A stretch of DNA of 64,000 nucleotides from Streptomyces venezuelae (GCF_008642315.1 NZ_CP029192.1:496001-560000), one strand, 5' to 3'; counted from the stretch's first letter, positions 15,939 to 25,807 are shown. Notes: generated by a model not told the origin, from the sequence alone. Program-made: numbers and translations.

Positions 15939-17381
15939 TCACACCGTGATGGTCTTGTACTCGGTGTAGGTTCCGAGGCCCACCGCCCCGTACTCCCGGC
16001 CGATACCGCTCGCCTTGAAGCCGCCGAACGGACCGTCGAAGCCGATGGAGGCGCCGTTCACCGTGACCGTGCCGGTGCGGATGCGGCGGGCGACCGACAG
16101 CGCGTGCTTCTCGTCGGAGGACCAGATGCCGCCGGAGAGGCCGTACTCGGAGTCGTTGGCGATACGGACGGCGTCGTCCTCGTCCTCGTATGCGATGACG
16201 ACCAGGACCGGACCGAAGATCTCCTCCTGTGCGATGCGCATGGAGTTGTCGACGTCGGCGAAGACCGTAGGGGTCACGTAGTTGCCCCCTTCCAGGCCCT
16301 CGGGGAGCCGCGGCCCACCGGTGACCAGGCGGGCACCCTCCTCGATGCCGAGCCGGATGTAGTCCCGTACGCGCTCCTGCTGGGCGGGGCTGATCATGGG
16401 GCCGATGAAGGTATCGGGATCGTTCGGGTCGCCGACCTGGAGCGACTCGACCAGTTTCGCCACCGCGGCCACGACCTCGTCGTAACGGCTGCGCGGCGCC
16501 AGGATCCTGGTCTGGGCGATGCACGACTGGCCGTTGTTGAGCAGGGAGCCGAACTTGACGCCCGCCACTGCCTGTTCGATGTCGGCATCGGGGAGGATGA
16601 TCGTCGCGGACTTGCCGCCCAGCTCCAGGCTGACCCGCTTGAGCTGCTCGCCCGCGATCGAGGCGATACGGCGGCCCGCCCGCGTGGAACCGGTGAAGGC
16701 GATCTTGTCGACGTCCTCGTGCGACACCAAGTACTCGCTGGTCGCACGGTCCGCCGGCAGCACGCTGATGACCCCATCGGGCAGTCCCGACCGATCGAGG
16801 AGCTCGGCGAGGAAGCCCATGCTCAGCGAGTTCTCCGGGGACACCTTGAGGACGACGGAGTTGCCCGCCAACAGGGCCGGGATGATTTTCGAAGTGGCGG
16901 AGGAGAACGGCGAGTTCCAAGGGATCACCGCTGCCACGACGCCGACCGCCTCACGGCGCACCACGCTGCGCGCCGGGGGCGCGGGGGCGGTGGGAACGAG
17001 ATTCTCCTCCCAGCCGAACTCCTCCGCCGCCTTCAGGTAGGCGTTCGCCTGGCGGCTCAGGCCGGGCTGGCCGGCGCGGGTGAACCAGCCGGCCGAACCG
17101 CTTTCCAGCGAGATCAGTTCGGCGACGCGCTCGGCGTTCTCCTCACGGAGCGCGTTGAATCGCCGGAGCGCCGCTATCCGCTCGCGCGGCGGAGTCAGTC
17201 GCCACACGCCCGCCTCGAAGGACGCCCGCGCCGCGGACACCGCCCTGTCCATATCCGCCGGCTGCGCCTGAACCGCACGGCCGATCACCGATCGGTCGTG
17301 CGGCGAGGCGATGTCGAGAAGCTTCGGGTCGCTCGGCTCGACCCAGTGGCCTCCGATGAAGAGCCGGGTGTAGGTGATCAT
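15939..17381 (-). CDS. Aldehyde dehydrogenase
   Basis: The 480-aa protein is a full-length NAD(P)+-dependent aldehyde dehydrogenase. It has Asn156 in IPWNSPF, the cofactor-loop FTGSTRAGR at 229-237, general base Glu253 in LELGGKS and catalytic Cys287 in NNGQSC. It should oxidise an aldehyde to the acid. The specificity is not readable from sequence. The ATG at 17381 puts the N-terminus in the normal place; a longer start adds 19 residues without similarity. No partner gene is adjacent. Confidence 0.93.
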   Translation of the reverse strand: MITYTRLFIGGHWVEPSDPKLLDIASPHDRSVIGRAVQAQPADMDRAVSAARASFEAGVWRLTPPRERIAALRRFNALREENAERVAELISLESGSAGWFTRAGQPGLSRQANAYLKAAEEFGWEENLVPTAPAPPARSVVRREAVGVVAAVIPWNSPFSSATSKIIPALLAGNSVVLKVSPENSLSMGFLAELLDRSGLPDGVISVLPADRATSEYLVSHEDVDKIAFTGSTRAGRRIASIAGEQLKRVSLELGGKSATIILPDADIEQAVAGVKFGSLLNNGQSCIAQTRILAPRSRYDEVVAAVAKLVESLQVGDPNDPDTFIGPMISPAQQERVRDYIRLGIEEGARLVTGGPRLPEGLEGGNYVTPTVFADVDNSMRIAQEEIFGPVLVVIAYEDEDDAVRIANDSEYGLSGGIWSSDEKHALSVARRIRTGTVTVNGASIGFDGPFGGFKASGIGREYGAVGLGTYTEYKTITV

Positions 17382-17562
17382 GTGGCGCCCCTCTTCCCGT
17401 GATGTCGGCGGCGCATCGCAGCCAGTTCTAAATGTCACACCAGTGTAGCGCTTGCGCGTGTTAGGTATACATCAAGGTGGCTACAGGCGTCGCGCGCGAC
17501 GACTTGGAGGTGCGGGCCCAAGGGGGTACGCCTCCCGGTCCCGGGGGCACGGTTTGGGGCGG

Positions 17563-17781
17563 TTAGTTCAGGGCGTCGTGCAGCGTTTCGACCGCGGACG
17601 ACGCCACCTGCTGGACCGTGCCGGACTCCTCCCCGATCAGCACGTTGTTGGACCGGCCCGCGCCCTGGTCGAGGGTGCCGCCCTGTGGAGGATTCACCTC
17701 GGTCGCGAGGGCGGGGGCCGCCGACGCGACGGACGCGACGGCGAGCGATACGGCTACGAGGGCACGCTTCATGGAATTCAT
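17563..17781 (-). CDS. Small secreted protein (hypothetical)
   Basis: The 72-aa precursor starts MNSMKRALVAVSLAVASVAS and has a signal-peptide cleavage site near APALA-TE. The mature part is only about 45 residues, Gln/Asn/Ser/Gly-rich (TLDQGAGRSNNVLIGEESG), without Cys. Small secreted proteins of this kind are common in Streptomyces. I do not recognise the family and would not call it a chaplin or rodlin. Confidence 0.6.
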   Translation of the reverse strand: MNSMKRALVAVSLAVASVASAAPALATEVNPPQGGTLDQGAGRSNNVLIGEESGTVQQVASSAVETLHDALN

Positions 17782-18002
17782 ACGCTGCAAACGATCACGC
17801 CTCCGCGCCGTCACACGATTCGCAATCAACCGGCCTCGCACCCACCCCCTCGCCGCCACTCCCCGCCCCACGCCACTCTTCCCCTCCCGCGCCGCCACAT
17901 GGCACACGCGTCACCACCTTGACCGGTGACGCTCCCTGTGCGAGTGTCACCACGCCGAAGCGCACGGTCGGCTCACCGGGCAGGCATGACAGAGGAGTTC
18001 AC

Positions 18003-19121
18003 ATGTTCGACAGGCGTACCTGCAGCAAGGTCGCGGGGCTGGGCACCGGAGCGGCTGCCGTTTCGCTGGCCGGTACCGGTCTGCAGACCCAGGCGTTCGC
18101 CGCGACCGCCTCGCCCCGGCACGGCGAAGGCCCCGGCAGCGGCCCCGGCCACGCCCCCTCCACCACCACGCCCGCCGCGCCCGCCCCGCCCACCGTCGCA
18201 CCCGGCACCCACACCGAGTTCGCCAGAATGAAGCACGTCAAAGCGGGAGTCCTCGACATCCACTACGCCGAGGCCGGGCCCGCCCACGGCCCGGTCGTCC
18301 TGTGCCTGCACGGCTGGCCCTACGACATCCACAGCTTCGTCGACGTCGCCCCGCTCCTCGCCTGCCTCGGCTACCGCGTCATCGTTCCCTACCTGCGCGG
18401 ACACGGCGGCACCCGGTTCCTCTCCAGCCGAACCCCTCGTACCGCCGAACAGTCCGCCGTCGCCCTCGACATCGTCGCCCTGATGGACGCCCTAAAGATC
18501 GATAAGGCAGTGCTCGCCGGGTTCGACTGGGGATCGCGCACCGCCGACATCATCGCCGCCCTGTGGCCCGACCGCGTCAAGGCCCTCGTCTCCGCGAGCG
18601 GTTACCTCATCACCGACGTCAAGGCGCAGTTGGAGCCCGCCGCCCCGGGCGTCGAGCACAACTGGTGGTACCAGTGGTACTTCGCCACCGAGCGCGGCAA
18701 AAGAACCATGGAGAACGTGGACGACCGCATCGCGTTCTGCCGCTACGTGTGGAGCCTCGTCTCCCCCAACTGGGACTTCGACGACGCCACCTTCGCGCGT
18801 ACCGCCGAGGCCTTCCGCAACCCGGACTACGCCGCCATCGTCCTCTTCAACTACCGGTGGCGCATCGGCCTCGTCGAGGGGGAACCCCGCTACGACCGCT
18901 ACGAGAAGCTGCTCGCCGCCCAGCCCTCCATCCACGTCCCCACCATCACCCTCGACGCGGCTCTCGATCCCTTCACTCCGCCCGGCGAGGGTTCGAGCTA
19001 CCGGAAACACTTCACCGGGCCGTACGAGCACCGCACCGTCGCGGACATCGGGCACAACCTGCCGCAGGAAGCACCCACCGCCTTCGCCCACGCGGTCGTC
19101 GACGCCGATCGTCACCTCTAG
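18003..19121 (+). CDS. Epoxide-hydrolase-like alpha/beta hydrolase with Tat-type signal
   Basis: The 372-aa protein starts with a twin-arginine-like leader (DRRTCSKVAGLGTGAAAVSL), then a Pro/Ala/Thr-rich linker to about residue 75. The hydrolase domain shows oxyanion motif LHGWPYDIHSF, nucleophile Asp in LAGFDWGSRTAD (the epoxide hydrolase/dehalogenase elbow), acid Asp in LDAALDP, and the base His in DIGHNLPQEAP. It should open an epoxide or act on a related substrate outside the membrane. AGAGGAG precedes the ATG at 18003. The TetR gene 55 bp downstream on the same strand may regulate it. Confidence 0.85.
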   Translation: MFDRRTCSKVAGLGTGAAAVSLAGTGLQTQAFAATASPRHGEGPGSGPGHAPSTTTPAAPAPPTVAPGTHTEFARMKHVKAGVLDIHYAEAGPAHGPVVLCLHGWPYDIHSFVDVAPLLACLGYRVIVPYLRGHGGTRFLSSRTPRTAEQSAVALDIVALMDALKIDKAVLAGFDWGSRTADIIAALWPDRVKALVSASGYLITDVKAQLEPAAPGVEHNWWYQWYFATERGKRTMENVDDRIAFCRYVWSLVSPNWDFDDATFARTAEAFRNPDYAAIVLFNYRWRIGLVEGEPRYDRYEKLLAAQPSIHVPTITLDAALDPFTPPGEGSSYRKHFTGPYEHRTVADIGHNLPQEAPTAFAHAVVDADRHL

Positions 19122-19176
19122 GCGGACCGTCACCTCCACCCAGAAGCCACGAGGCTGCGGCAGTTATGTACGTGAC

Positions 19177-19779
19177 GTGCACTCCCACGAGGCATTAGCC
19201 GCGTCAGCCGCACCAAACGTGACTAGACTCGGTGCGGTGAGAGCCGACGCAGCACGCAATCTGGAAGCCGTTCTGACCACCGGAGCCCGCATGCTCGCCA
19301 CCGATCCCGGCGCGAGCATCGCGAGCATCGCGACGGAGGCCGGTGTGGACCGGCGCACGGTCTACCGGCGCTTCGCCTCTCGCGAAGATCTTCTCACCGC
19401 CATCTACGAAGCCCGTCTCGCGGCCATCGAGCACGCCATCGACGATGCCCGGCTGCGCGAGGCCCCCGTGGCGGTCGCCCTGCACCGTTACGTCGAGAAC
19501 ATCATCACCGTCAACCGCACCTGGCCCGTCGACCTGACGCGCATGCTGACCGACGATGCCGTCCGCCGCCGCAGGAACGCCTCCGCTCAGGAGGTGGACG
19601 TGTTCCTGCAACGGGCCACCGACGAGGGCCTCCTGCGCCGCGACCAACCCGACGGATGGGCGAGCGCACTGCTGCCCCAGCTCATGCACCTGGTGTCACG
19701 GCACAACCCCGAGCTGAGTGCCGGGCAGGCGGCCGACGTCGTGGTCGACACCCTGCTCCACGGTCTCGGGCCGAGGTGA
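19177..19779 (+). CDS. TetR-family regulator with an early TTA codon
   Basis: The 200-aa protein has a TetR helix-turn-helix (SIASIATEAGVDRRTVYRRF, then ASREDLLTAIYEAR) and a helical C-terminal half. It follows the epoxide-hydrolase-like gene on the same strand. If the GTG at 19177 is the start, codon 7 is TTA (19195-19197), the rare leucine codon that in Streptomyces needs the bldA tRNA. A start further in, for example GTG near 19237, would exclude it, so the bldA link is conditional. Confidence 0.82.
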   Translation: MHSHEALAASAAPNVTRLGAVRADAARNLEAVLTTGARMLATDPGASIASIATEAGVDRRTVYRRFASREDLLTAIYEARLAAIEHAIDDARLREAPVAVALHRYVENIITVNRTWPVDLTRMLTDDAVRRRRNASAQEVDVFLQRATDEGLLRRDQPDGWASALLPQLMHLVSRHNPELSAGQAADVVVDTLLHGLGPR

Positions 19780-19945
19780 CGAAACAGCGGCCTCCGTCAA
19801 CACGTGTCCCGACGACTCGACGTGTTTCCGGAGGTGGCTCGGCGTGTCCGCTTCCCCGCCGGGCGGGCCCGGGCGCGGTCTTCGGCAGGGGCGGGACGCA
19901 GGAGGGCGACGACGTGCGCCATCTCATCGGACAGGAAGTGGGGCG

Positions 19946-22714
19946 ATGGAGTCGATCGACGGGGCGATAGTCGGGCGCGAGCGGGAGCAGGGGGTGTTGG
20001 CCGGGTTCCTGACGGCCGCCGGAGGACGGTCCCTCGTCCTGCGCGGTGACACAGGTGTGGGCAAGAGCGCTCTGCTCGACCACGTCGCCGAACTCGCCTC
20101 GCGCGCGGATCACCGGGTGGTCAGGGCGACCGGCGTCGAAGCGGAGTCGGAACTGCCGTATGCCGGCCTGCACCAGTTCCTGTATCCTCTGCTCCCCTCC
20201 ATCGACCGACTCGACGACAGCCCCCGGAAGGTCTTCGACGTCGTCTTCGGCAGGAGCGAAGGCCCGCCGCCGTCGGTGATGACACTCGGCATCGCCGTCC
20301 TCGACCTGCTCTCGCTCGCGGCGTCCCGGCAGCCTCTCCTGCTCGTGCTGGACGACGGGCAGTGGTTCGACACCTCCAGCACCGAGGTGTGCGGGTTCGT
20401 GGGGCGACGGCTCACCGGCAGCTCGGTCAGGTTCGTCGTCGGCCTGCGCTCGGACGTACCCTCCGGCTTCGACACGGCCGCCCTGCCCCAACTGCCCGTC
20501 ACCACCCTGCCGGAGAAGGCTGCCGAACACCTTCTGGACCTGCGCAGTCCCGGTCTCGCCCCGCGGGTCCGCCGGTTGATCCTCGACGAGGCGCAGGGCA
20601 ACCCGCTGGCCCTGCTGGAACTCCCGCCGCATGTGCTGCGCAGCGGCCGGACGGCCGACGGTCGGCAGGAATTAGCCGGATACACCGGTGTCCCCCTGCC
20701 CCTGCGCCTTCAGCACGTGTACGGCGCCCGCATCGAGGCCCTCGACGGCGCCGTACGCGCGGAACTGCTGCGGGGCGCCCTGGACGGCGTCGGGGCGGGC
20801 ACGGCGACCGGGCCCGCCCGCGGCGCGCGCTACCGCATGATGGACGCCGACGAGGCGGCTGCCTGCGGTCTTCTCGACGTGGACCCGCTCAGCGGTGACT
20901 TCGTCTTCCGGCATCCGCTGGTGCGCTCGACGGTCGTCCAGAGGGCGACCCCCAACGAACGGCGCGCGGCCCATGCCGTCCTCGCGCGGGTGCACCGCGA
21001 CGACGTCGAACGGCGCGCCGTGCACCTGGCGGCTTCGACTATCGACCCCGACGAGCAGGTCGCGGCCGTGCTCGAGGCCGCGGCCGAATCCGCCACCCTG
21101 CGGGGCGGTTCGCTCGCCGCGGTGTCCTGGCTGACCAGGGCGGCGGAGCTGAGCGAGAGTCGCGAGGAGCGGTCACGGCGGCTGGGCAGCGCCGCGTTCG
21201 TCGCCGGGCACGCCGGTCTTCTCGGCCGGGCGCAGCAACTGGTCGGCTCCGACGCGGCGGCGGGCAGAAGTGAGTCGCCGGCCTCAGTGGTCACCTCGGC
21301 GTACGTCGCACTGTACGAGGACGGCGATGTGCGGTCCTCGCGGCGCCACGTCCTGGCGGCGATCGAGAACATCCGTGACGGCGGTGTGCGGGAACCGGAC
21401 GAGGTGCTGAACCGGTTGGTCAACCTGCTCCTGGCCGTCAGCCAGTACGCGAGTGACGGGTCGTCATGGCAGCGGGCGCACGAGGTGCTCGGCTCCCTGG
21501 GCGATCGCATGGCCGCGAACTCCCGTATATACGAGGATGCTTGGGGTGACGTGGTCTGTCGCGGGGCGGGCGTGCGCGAGCGGGTGGAGCTCGCCATGGC
21601 CGACCTCCACACACGTGAGCCGTGGGAGATCACCCGCCTGTGCGTCGCCGCGTACCACGTGGACACTCTCGGAGCGTACCGGCCGCACCTCCAGCGCATC
21701 GTCGACCGCGAGGTGGAGACCGGGGCCGTGGCATCGGGCATGACCATGCTGCACCTGATCATGCTCGACCAGATGGCAGTGGGCGAGTGGGACGACGCCG
21801 AGCGGACGGGTCTGCGCAGCCTGGACCTGACGACGTCGCACGGCCACGCGCTGTTCGCCCATCAGACCCGTGCGTATCTCGGCCTGCTCGCCGCCCTTCG
21901 CGGCAGGACCGCACACGCGCGAGAACTCCAGGTCACCGTCGACACCTGGGCCCGTCCCCGCGGCGTCGGCTTCCTCACCCAGCTCGCCGACGCCATCGGC
22001 ACCACCGCCGCCCTCACCGACGGCGACTACGAAGCGGCATACCTCCACGCCATCGGCATCACACCCCCCGGCACCTTCACCCCCTACGCCCACCAGGCCT
22101 CCCGCACCCTCCTCGACCTCGTGGAAGCAGCCCTGCACACCGGTCGTACGGAACAGGCCCGCCGCCACGCCCTGGCCGCCCAGCAGGCCGGACTCCCCGA
22201 CGTCTCCCCCCGGCTCGCCCTGCTCACCCACGGCGCGCTCGCCATGACCGCGACCGATTCCGCCGAGGCCGACGACATGTTCCGGCGCGCCGAGAATCAC
22301 CCCGCCGCAGCCACGTTCCCCTTCGAACTCGCCCGCATACGGCTCGCGGACGGAGTCCGGCTGCGTCAGACCCAGGGGCGCAAGGCGGCCCGCCTCCCCC
22401 TGACCCGCGCCGCCGAGGCCTTCGAGCGCCTCGGCACGCTCCCCTGGGCCGAGCGGGCGCGAGCGGAGCTCCGTGCCACCGGCACGGCCGTCGCCGCCTC
22501 CTCGGCACACCTCGCCGAGCTGACATGGCAGGAACGCCGGATCGCGGATCTCGCCGCCGGCGGGCTGACCAACAAGGAGATCGGCGCACGCATGCACCTG
22601 TCTCCGCGCACCGTCAGCTCACACCTCTACCGGGTCTTCCCGAAACTCGGCATCACCTCGCGCGCCGCACTGCGCGATGCCCTGGGGCGCCTGCCCGAGG
22701 AGCGGGACGCATGA
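19946..22714 (+). CDS. LAL-type (large ATP-binding LuxR) transcriptional regulator
   Basis: The 922-aa protein starts with an AAA-type ATPase domain (IVGREREQGVL, Walker A GDTGVGKSALL at about 34-44, Walker B-like LLLVLDDGQW). It continues with a long helical repeat region and ends with a LuxR helix-turn-helix: LTWQERRIADLAAGGLTNKE, then RMHLSPRTVSSHLYRVFPKLGI. LAL proteins usually activate secondary-metabolism or sugar-use genes. A TTA codon lies in frame at 20672-20674, making translation likely dependent on the bldA tRNA and so on development. AGGAAG precedes the ATG at 19946. Its nearest neighbours are TetR upstream and a convergent esterase. Confidence 0.92.
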   Translation: MESIDGAIVGREREQGVLAGFLTAAGGRSLVLRGDTGVGKSALLDHVAELASRADHRVVRATGVEAESELPYAGLHQFLYPLLPSIDRLDDSPRKVFDVVFGRSEGPPPSVMTLGIAVLDLLSLAASRQPLLLVLDDGQWFDTSSTEVCGFVGRRLTGSSVRFVVGLRSDVPSGFDTAALPQLPVTTLPEKAAEHLLDLRSPGLAPRVRRLILDEAQGNPLALLELPPHVLRSGRTADGRQELAGYTGVPLPLRLQHVYGARIEALDGAVRAELLRGALDGVGAGTATGPARGARYRMMDADEAAACGLLDVDPLSGDFVFRHPLVRSTVVQRATPNERRAAHAVLARVHRDDVERRAVHLAASTIDPDEQVAAVLEAAAESATLRGGSLAAVSWLTRAAELSESREERSRRLGSAAFVAGHAGLLGRAQQLVGSDAAAGRSESPASVVTSAYVALYEDGDVRSSRRHVLAAIENIRDGGVREPDEVLNRLVNLLLAVSQYASDGSSWQRAHEVLGSLGDRMAANSRIYEDAWGDVVCRGAGVRERVELAMADLHTREPWEITRLCVAAYHVDTLGAYRPHLQRIVDREVETGAVASGMTMLHLIMLDQMAVGEWDDAERTGLRSLDLTTSHGHALFAHQTRAYLGLLAALRGRTAHARELQVTVDTWARPRGVGFLTQLADAIGTTAALTDGDYEAAYLHAIGITPPGTFTPYAHQASRTLLDLVEAALHTGRTEQARRHALAAQQAGLPDVSPRLALLTHGALAMTATDSAEADDMFRRAENHPAAATFPFELARIRLADGVRLRQTQGRKAARLPLTRAAEAFERLGTLPWAERARAELRATGTAVAASSAHLAELTWQERRIADLAAGGLTNKEIGARMHLSPRTVSSHLYRVFPKLGITSRAALRDALGRLPEERDA

Positions 22715-22727
22715 CTGCGCCCGGTGC

Positions 22728-23531
22728 TCAGCTCCGCGGCGGGCGGGGCCGGATGCCCCGTTGGTTCAGCCAGCCGAGCACGTAGTCGGCGACGAGGCGC
22801 CAGCCGCTGTCGACGACGAGCGAATGGGCGCGGTCGGCGAACTGCTTCAGGTCGGTCACCGCGGCGGTGTCGCCGTACTGCTTGTACACCGCGCGGGTGG
22901 CGGAGTCCGGTACGACCCTGTCCTCCTGCCCCGAGACCAGCAGGAGCGGGCCACGCGCCGCGTTGGACACGTCCGCGACGGCCCATGGGCTGGGGTCCTC
23001 TCCCCCGTACCCGAGGTCGGTGAGCAGGCGGAGCGGTGCCGGCATCGCATAGCGCTCGTGGAGCAGTCGGGACTCCTCCGGCGTGAGGGTGTTCGCGACC
23101 ATCCGATGGAACTGCTCCGGCGCCAGGGTCACCAACCGCTCGGTGGAGCCGGTGCGGTCGGCGGGCGGCAGGGCGGGGGGCGGCGGCAGCGGCACGCCGT
23201 TGACCGGGGCGGGGGCGATGGCCACCGCGGCGCCGCCCACGTCGGAGGTGACGAGGTGCTGGGCGATGAGCCCGCCGACCGAGTGTCCGATGAGCACCGG
23301 CGGGATGTCGAACGACCGCACGATCCGGGCGTAATGGTCGGTGAGCGCGTCAAGGCCGACGCGGCCGAGCAGGTCCGCCGGCTCACACGTGTCCCGTACG
23401 AACGCGGCCTCCCCCGGCCATCCGGGCACGCAGGTGAGGAAGCCCTGACTCGCGAAGCGCTCGGCCCATGGCTCCCAGGACAGCGCGTGCAGCCACGCGC
23501 CGTGGATGAACACGACGGGAGTACGTTTCAC
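22728..23531 (-). CDS. Alpha/beta hydrolase (esterase-like)
   Basis: The 267-aa protein has an N-terminal oxyanion segment VVFIHGAWLHALSWEPW, nucleophile elbow GHSVGG, acid Asp in GQEDRVVPD and base His in DRAHSLVVD, so the catalytic triad is complete. It should hydrolyse an ester or similar bond; no substrate is evident. I chose the GTG at 23531 because AAGGAG lies about 8 bp upstream; an earlier in-frame start at 23603 adds 24 uncharacteristic residues. It converges on the LAL gene with a 13-bp gap. Confidence 0.85.
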   Translation of the reverse strand: MKRTPVVFIHGAWLHALSWEPWAERFASQGFLTCVPGWPGEAAFVRDTCEPADLLGRVGLDALTDHYARIVRSFDIPPVLIGHSVGGLIAQHLVTSDVGGAAVAIAPAPVNGVPLPPPPALPPADRTGSTERLVTLAPEQFHRMVANTLTPEESRLLHERYAMPAPLRLLTDLGYGGEDPSPWAVADVSNAARGPLLLVSGQEDRVVPDSATRAVYKQYGDTAAVTDLKQFADRAHSLVVDSGWRLVADYVLGWLNQRGIRPRPPRS

Positions 23532-23778
23532 GACTGGCTCCTTCGAGCGTGGCGACTGTCCGGCACCGGCACAGCGGCGACCGTTCAAGGTTCGTTCAGA
23601 CATGCTTCGGAGGCGACAGTCGAATGACTCAATGTTGCCGCCTCCTGCCTCGCGCGGCCCTGGTCGGTCGCCCGTGACGGCACGCGGAGGGAGACGGTCA
23701 ACTTACGTACGTGCGGTGCGCCGCGGGCGACGAGAGTGGGTCGGGCCAGCTTCCGCCCCAGGGGAGGACCCACACGTC

Positions 23779-24234
23779 ATGAGCGGCTACCGACCAGGTG
23801 TACAGGCCGGACGCACGGCACCGCGCAGCTGCCCTCCGCTGGTCCTCCATGTCGAGCGGGTGCTTGACGTCTCCGCCCGTCAGCCGGTCAGGGCCGAGTT
23901 CGGGTTCGACCCGGGGGCGCCCTTGGCCGTGCGCGTGGAGTTCGGCGTCCAGGGCGGCCCGTGCGTGGTGTGGCGCATCGGGCGTGACGTACTGCGGCAG
24001 GGGCTGCGTTCGCGCAGCGGACTCGGTGACGCCCAGCTCTGGCCGTCGGACGTGGCGGGCCGGGCGACCGTCCGGCTGCAGCTCGCCTCAGGTGACATGG
24101 CGGCCCTGTTCGTGCTGCCGGCTCCACCGCTGGCGGACTGGCTGGAGCACACCTACGAGCTCGTGCCCGAAGGGCAGGAGCTCGCCGGGGTCGACTGGGA
24201 CGACACCACCGCGGCTCTTCTCGGCGGCCGGTGA
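23779..24234 (+). CDS. SsgA-like sporulation/cell division protein
   Basis: The 151-aa protein matches the SsgA-like family found only in sporulating actinomycetes. It shows VRAEFGFDPGAPLAVRVEF, VVWRIGRDVLRQGL, GDAQLWPS, a strand ending ALFVLPAPPLADWLEHTYELV and a C-terminal LAGVDWDD. Members such as SsgA and SsgB guide FtsZ and septum placement; paralogues act at other steps of sporulation. Which role this one has is unclear. GGGGAGG precedes the ATG at 23779. A broken second copy of its C-terminal part follows directly. Confidence 0.88.
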   Translation: MSGYRPGVQAGRTAPRSCPPLVLHVERVLDVSARQPVRAEFGFDPGAPLAVRVEFGVQGGPCVVWRIGRDVLRQGLRSRSGLGDAQLWPSDVAGRATVRLQLASGDMAALFVLPAPPLADWLEHTYELVPEGQELAGVDWDDTTAALLGGR

Positions 24235-24262
24235 ACACCTCCGTGGGAAGCTCATCGAATCA

Positions 24263-24421
24263 CCGAGTGTGGAAGCCCTGTTCGAACTTCCCACGACGCC
24301 TCTGACGGCATGGCTCGACGCCACCCACGCGGCCGTACCCGCCGAGGCGGAGACGGCCGGTCTGGACTGGGACGGCTTCCGCGAGGAACTGCTCGACGGG
24401 CCGCGGTCGCCCTCCGCATGA
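24263..24421 (+). pseudogene. Truncated second SsgA-like copy (C-terminus only)
   Basis: In a different frame from the gene before it, about 50 codons read VEALFELPTTPLTAWLDATH and AETAGLDWDGFREELLDG. They match the C-terminal ends ALFVLPAPPLADWLEHTY and LAGVDWDDTTAALLGG of the intact SsgA-like protein. The N-terminal two thirds are missing. It is either a relic of a tandem duplication or the end of a neighbouring paralogue lost by deletion. Confidence 0.7.
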
Positions 24422-24571
24422 GTGCGGCCGGGCTCGCTCGGAAGCACGCAGGCCGACCGAGCCGGATCCGGAAGAGCCCTTCGGCCGTTCTCACCACGAC
24501 CATCCGACCGCCGTGCGACGGTGTCCGTACCAGGCAGGGCACCGGCGCTCAGCCGAAACGGAAGACGCCCC

Positions 24572-25807
24572 ATGAGCCTTCACGAGCAGTGCCCGTCCCA
24601 GCTCCCCACGGTCGTCATCGATCCGGCCTTCAAGGCTGACTCACCCGCGCGGTACGCCGAGCTGCGGGAGCTCGGCCCCCTCCACCCGGCCGAGTTCCAC
24701 CTGGGTCTGAAGGGCTGGCTCGTCGTCGGCTACGACCTGGCCAGGGAGGCCCTGACTCATCCCGCCCTGCTCAAGGACGCCACGCCCGCCGCCGAGGCCC
24801 TGGCCGCCGCGGGCTACGTACTCCATCAGCCCTCGGTCGGGCTCGGCGCGCAGATGATGGAGGCCGACCCGCCCGAGCACGGCCGCCTGCGCCGGCTGGC
24901 GGCGGCCGCCTTCACGCCGCGCCGTACGGCCGACATGGCTCCGCGCATCGAGCGGATCGCCCACGACCTGATCGACGCGATGCCGCCGTCGGGCGAGATC
25001 GACCTCGTGGAGGCGTTCAACGCCCCGCTGCCCGCCACCGTCATCGCGGAGCTCCTCGGCATCCCGCGCCGCCATCACCTGGACTTCCGCCGCTGGTCGG
25101 GGCAGGCGCTGCAAGTGGCCTCCCCCGAGCATCGCCCGGCGCTGGCCGCGCTGCACGGCCTCCTCGCGGAGCTGGTCGCGGACAAGCGCCGCCACCCCCA
25201 GGACGATCTGCTGTCCGCGTTGGTGGCCGTGCGCGACCAGGAGGACGGCCGCCTCTCCGAGGAGGAGCTGGTCGGCACGGCGATGATGCTGGTCGTCGCG
25301 GGCCACGAGAGCACAGTGCACCTGCTCGGCAACTCCGTGCTGGCCCTGCTGCGCCACCCCGAGCAGCTGCGGCTGCTGCGCGAGCGGCCCGAGCTGGTGC
25401 CCGGCGCGGTGGAGGAGTTCCTGCGGCACGACACGTCCGTCGAACGCTCGACGAGTCGCTACGCCGCGCGGGACCTCGAACTGGGCGGGGCGCCGATCCC
25501 CCGGGGAAGCATGGTCGTCGTCGCGCTCGGCTCCGCGGGTCACGACGCCCCGCAGGCGGACGGCGGCGAGGTCCCGGCCGCTCTCGACGTGACCAGGCAC
25601 GCCCCTCGCCACCTGTCCTTCGGGCACGGCATCCACTACTGCCTGGGCGCGTCGCTCGCCCGTCTCGAGGCGACGATCGCCCTGCGCACGCTGCTGTCCC
25701 GCGTGCCCGAACTGGAGGCGGCCGCCCCGCTGGACTCCCTCGACTGGATCGGTTCCGGCATCATCCGCGGCGTGCTCTCCCTTCCGGTGCGCTACCGCAT
25801 CGGCTGA
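24572..25807 (+). CDS. Cytochrome P450
   Basis: The 411-aa protein is a complete bacterial class I P450. It has AGHEST in the I-helix (243-248, oxygen activation), ExxR at 282-285, and the heme loop SFGHGIHYCLGASLAR with Cys357 as the iron ligand. It should oxidise a small molecule using ferredoxin and reductase supplied elsewhere; none is adjacent. The ATG at 24572 fits the family's normal length. A strong terminator follows at 25824. Confidence 0.95.
   Translation: MSLHEQCPSQLPTVVIDPAFKADSPARYAELRELGPLHPAEFHLGLKGWLVVGYDLAREALTHPALLKDATPAAEALAAAGYVLHQPSVGLGAQMMEADPPEHGRLRRLAAAAFTPRRTADMAPRIERIAHDLIDAMPPSGEIDLVEAFNAPLPATVIAELLGIPRRHHLDFRRWSGQALQVASPEHRPALAALHGLLAELVADKRRHPQDDLLSALVAVRDQEDGRLSEEELVGTAMMLVVAGHESTVHLLGNSVLALLRHPEQLRLLRERPELVPGAVEEFLRHDTSVERSTSRYAARDLELGGAPIPRGSMVVVALGSAGHDAPQADGGEVPAALDVTRHAPRHLSFGHGIHYCLGASLARLEATIALRTLLSRVPELEAAAPLDSLDWIGSGIIRGVLSLPVRYRIG

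Noticed and set aside
17434..17480. GCGC-rich palindrome upstream of the aldehyde dehydrogenase as an operator
   Set aside because: The symmetry is weak (GTAGCGCTTGCGCGTG) and no -35/-10 pair fits cleanly.
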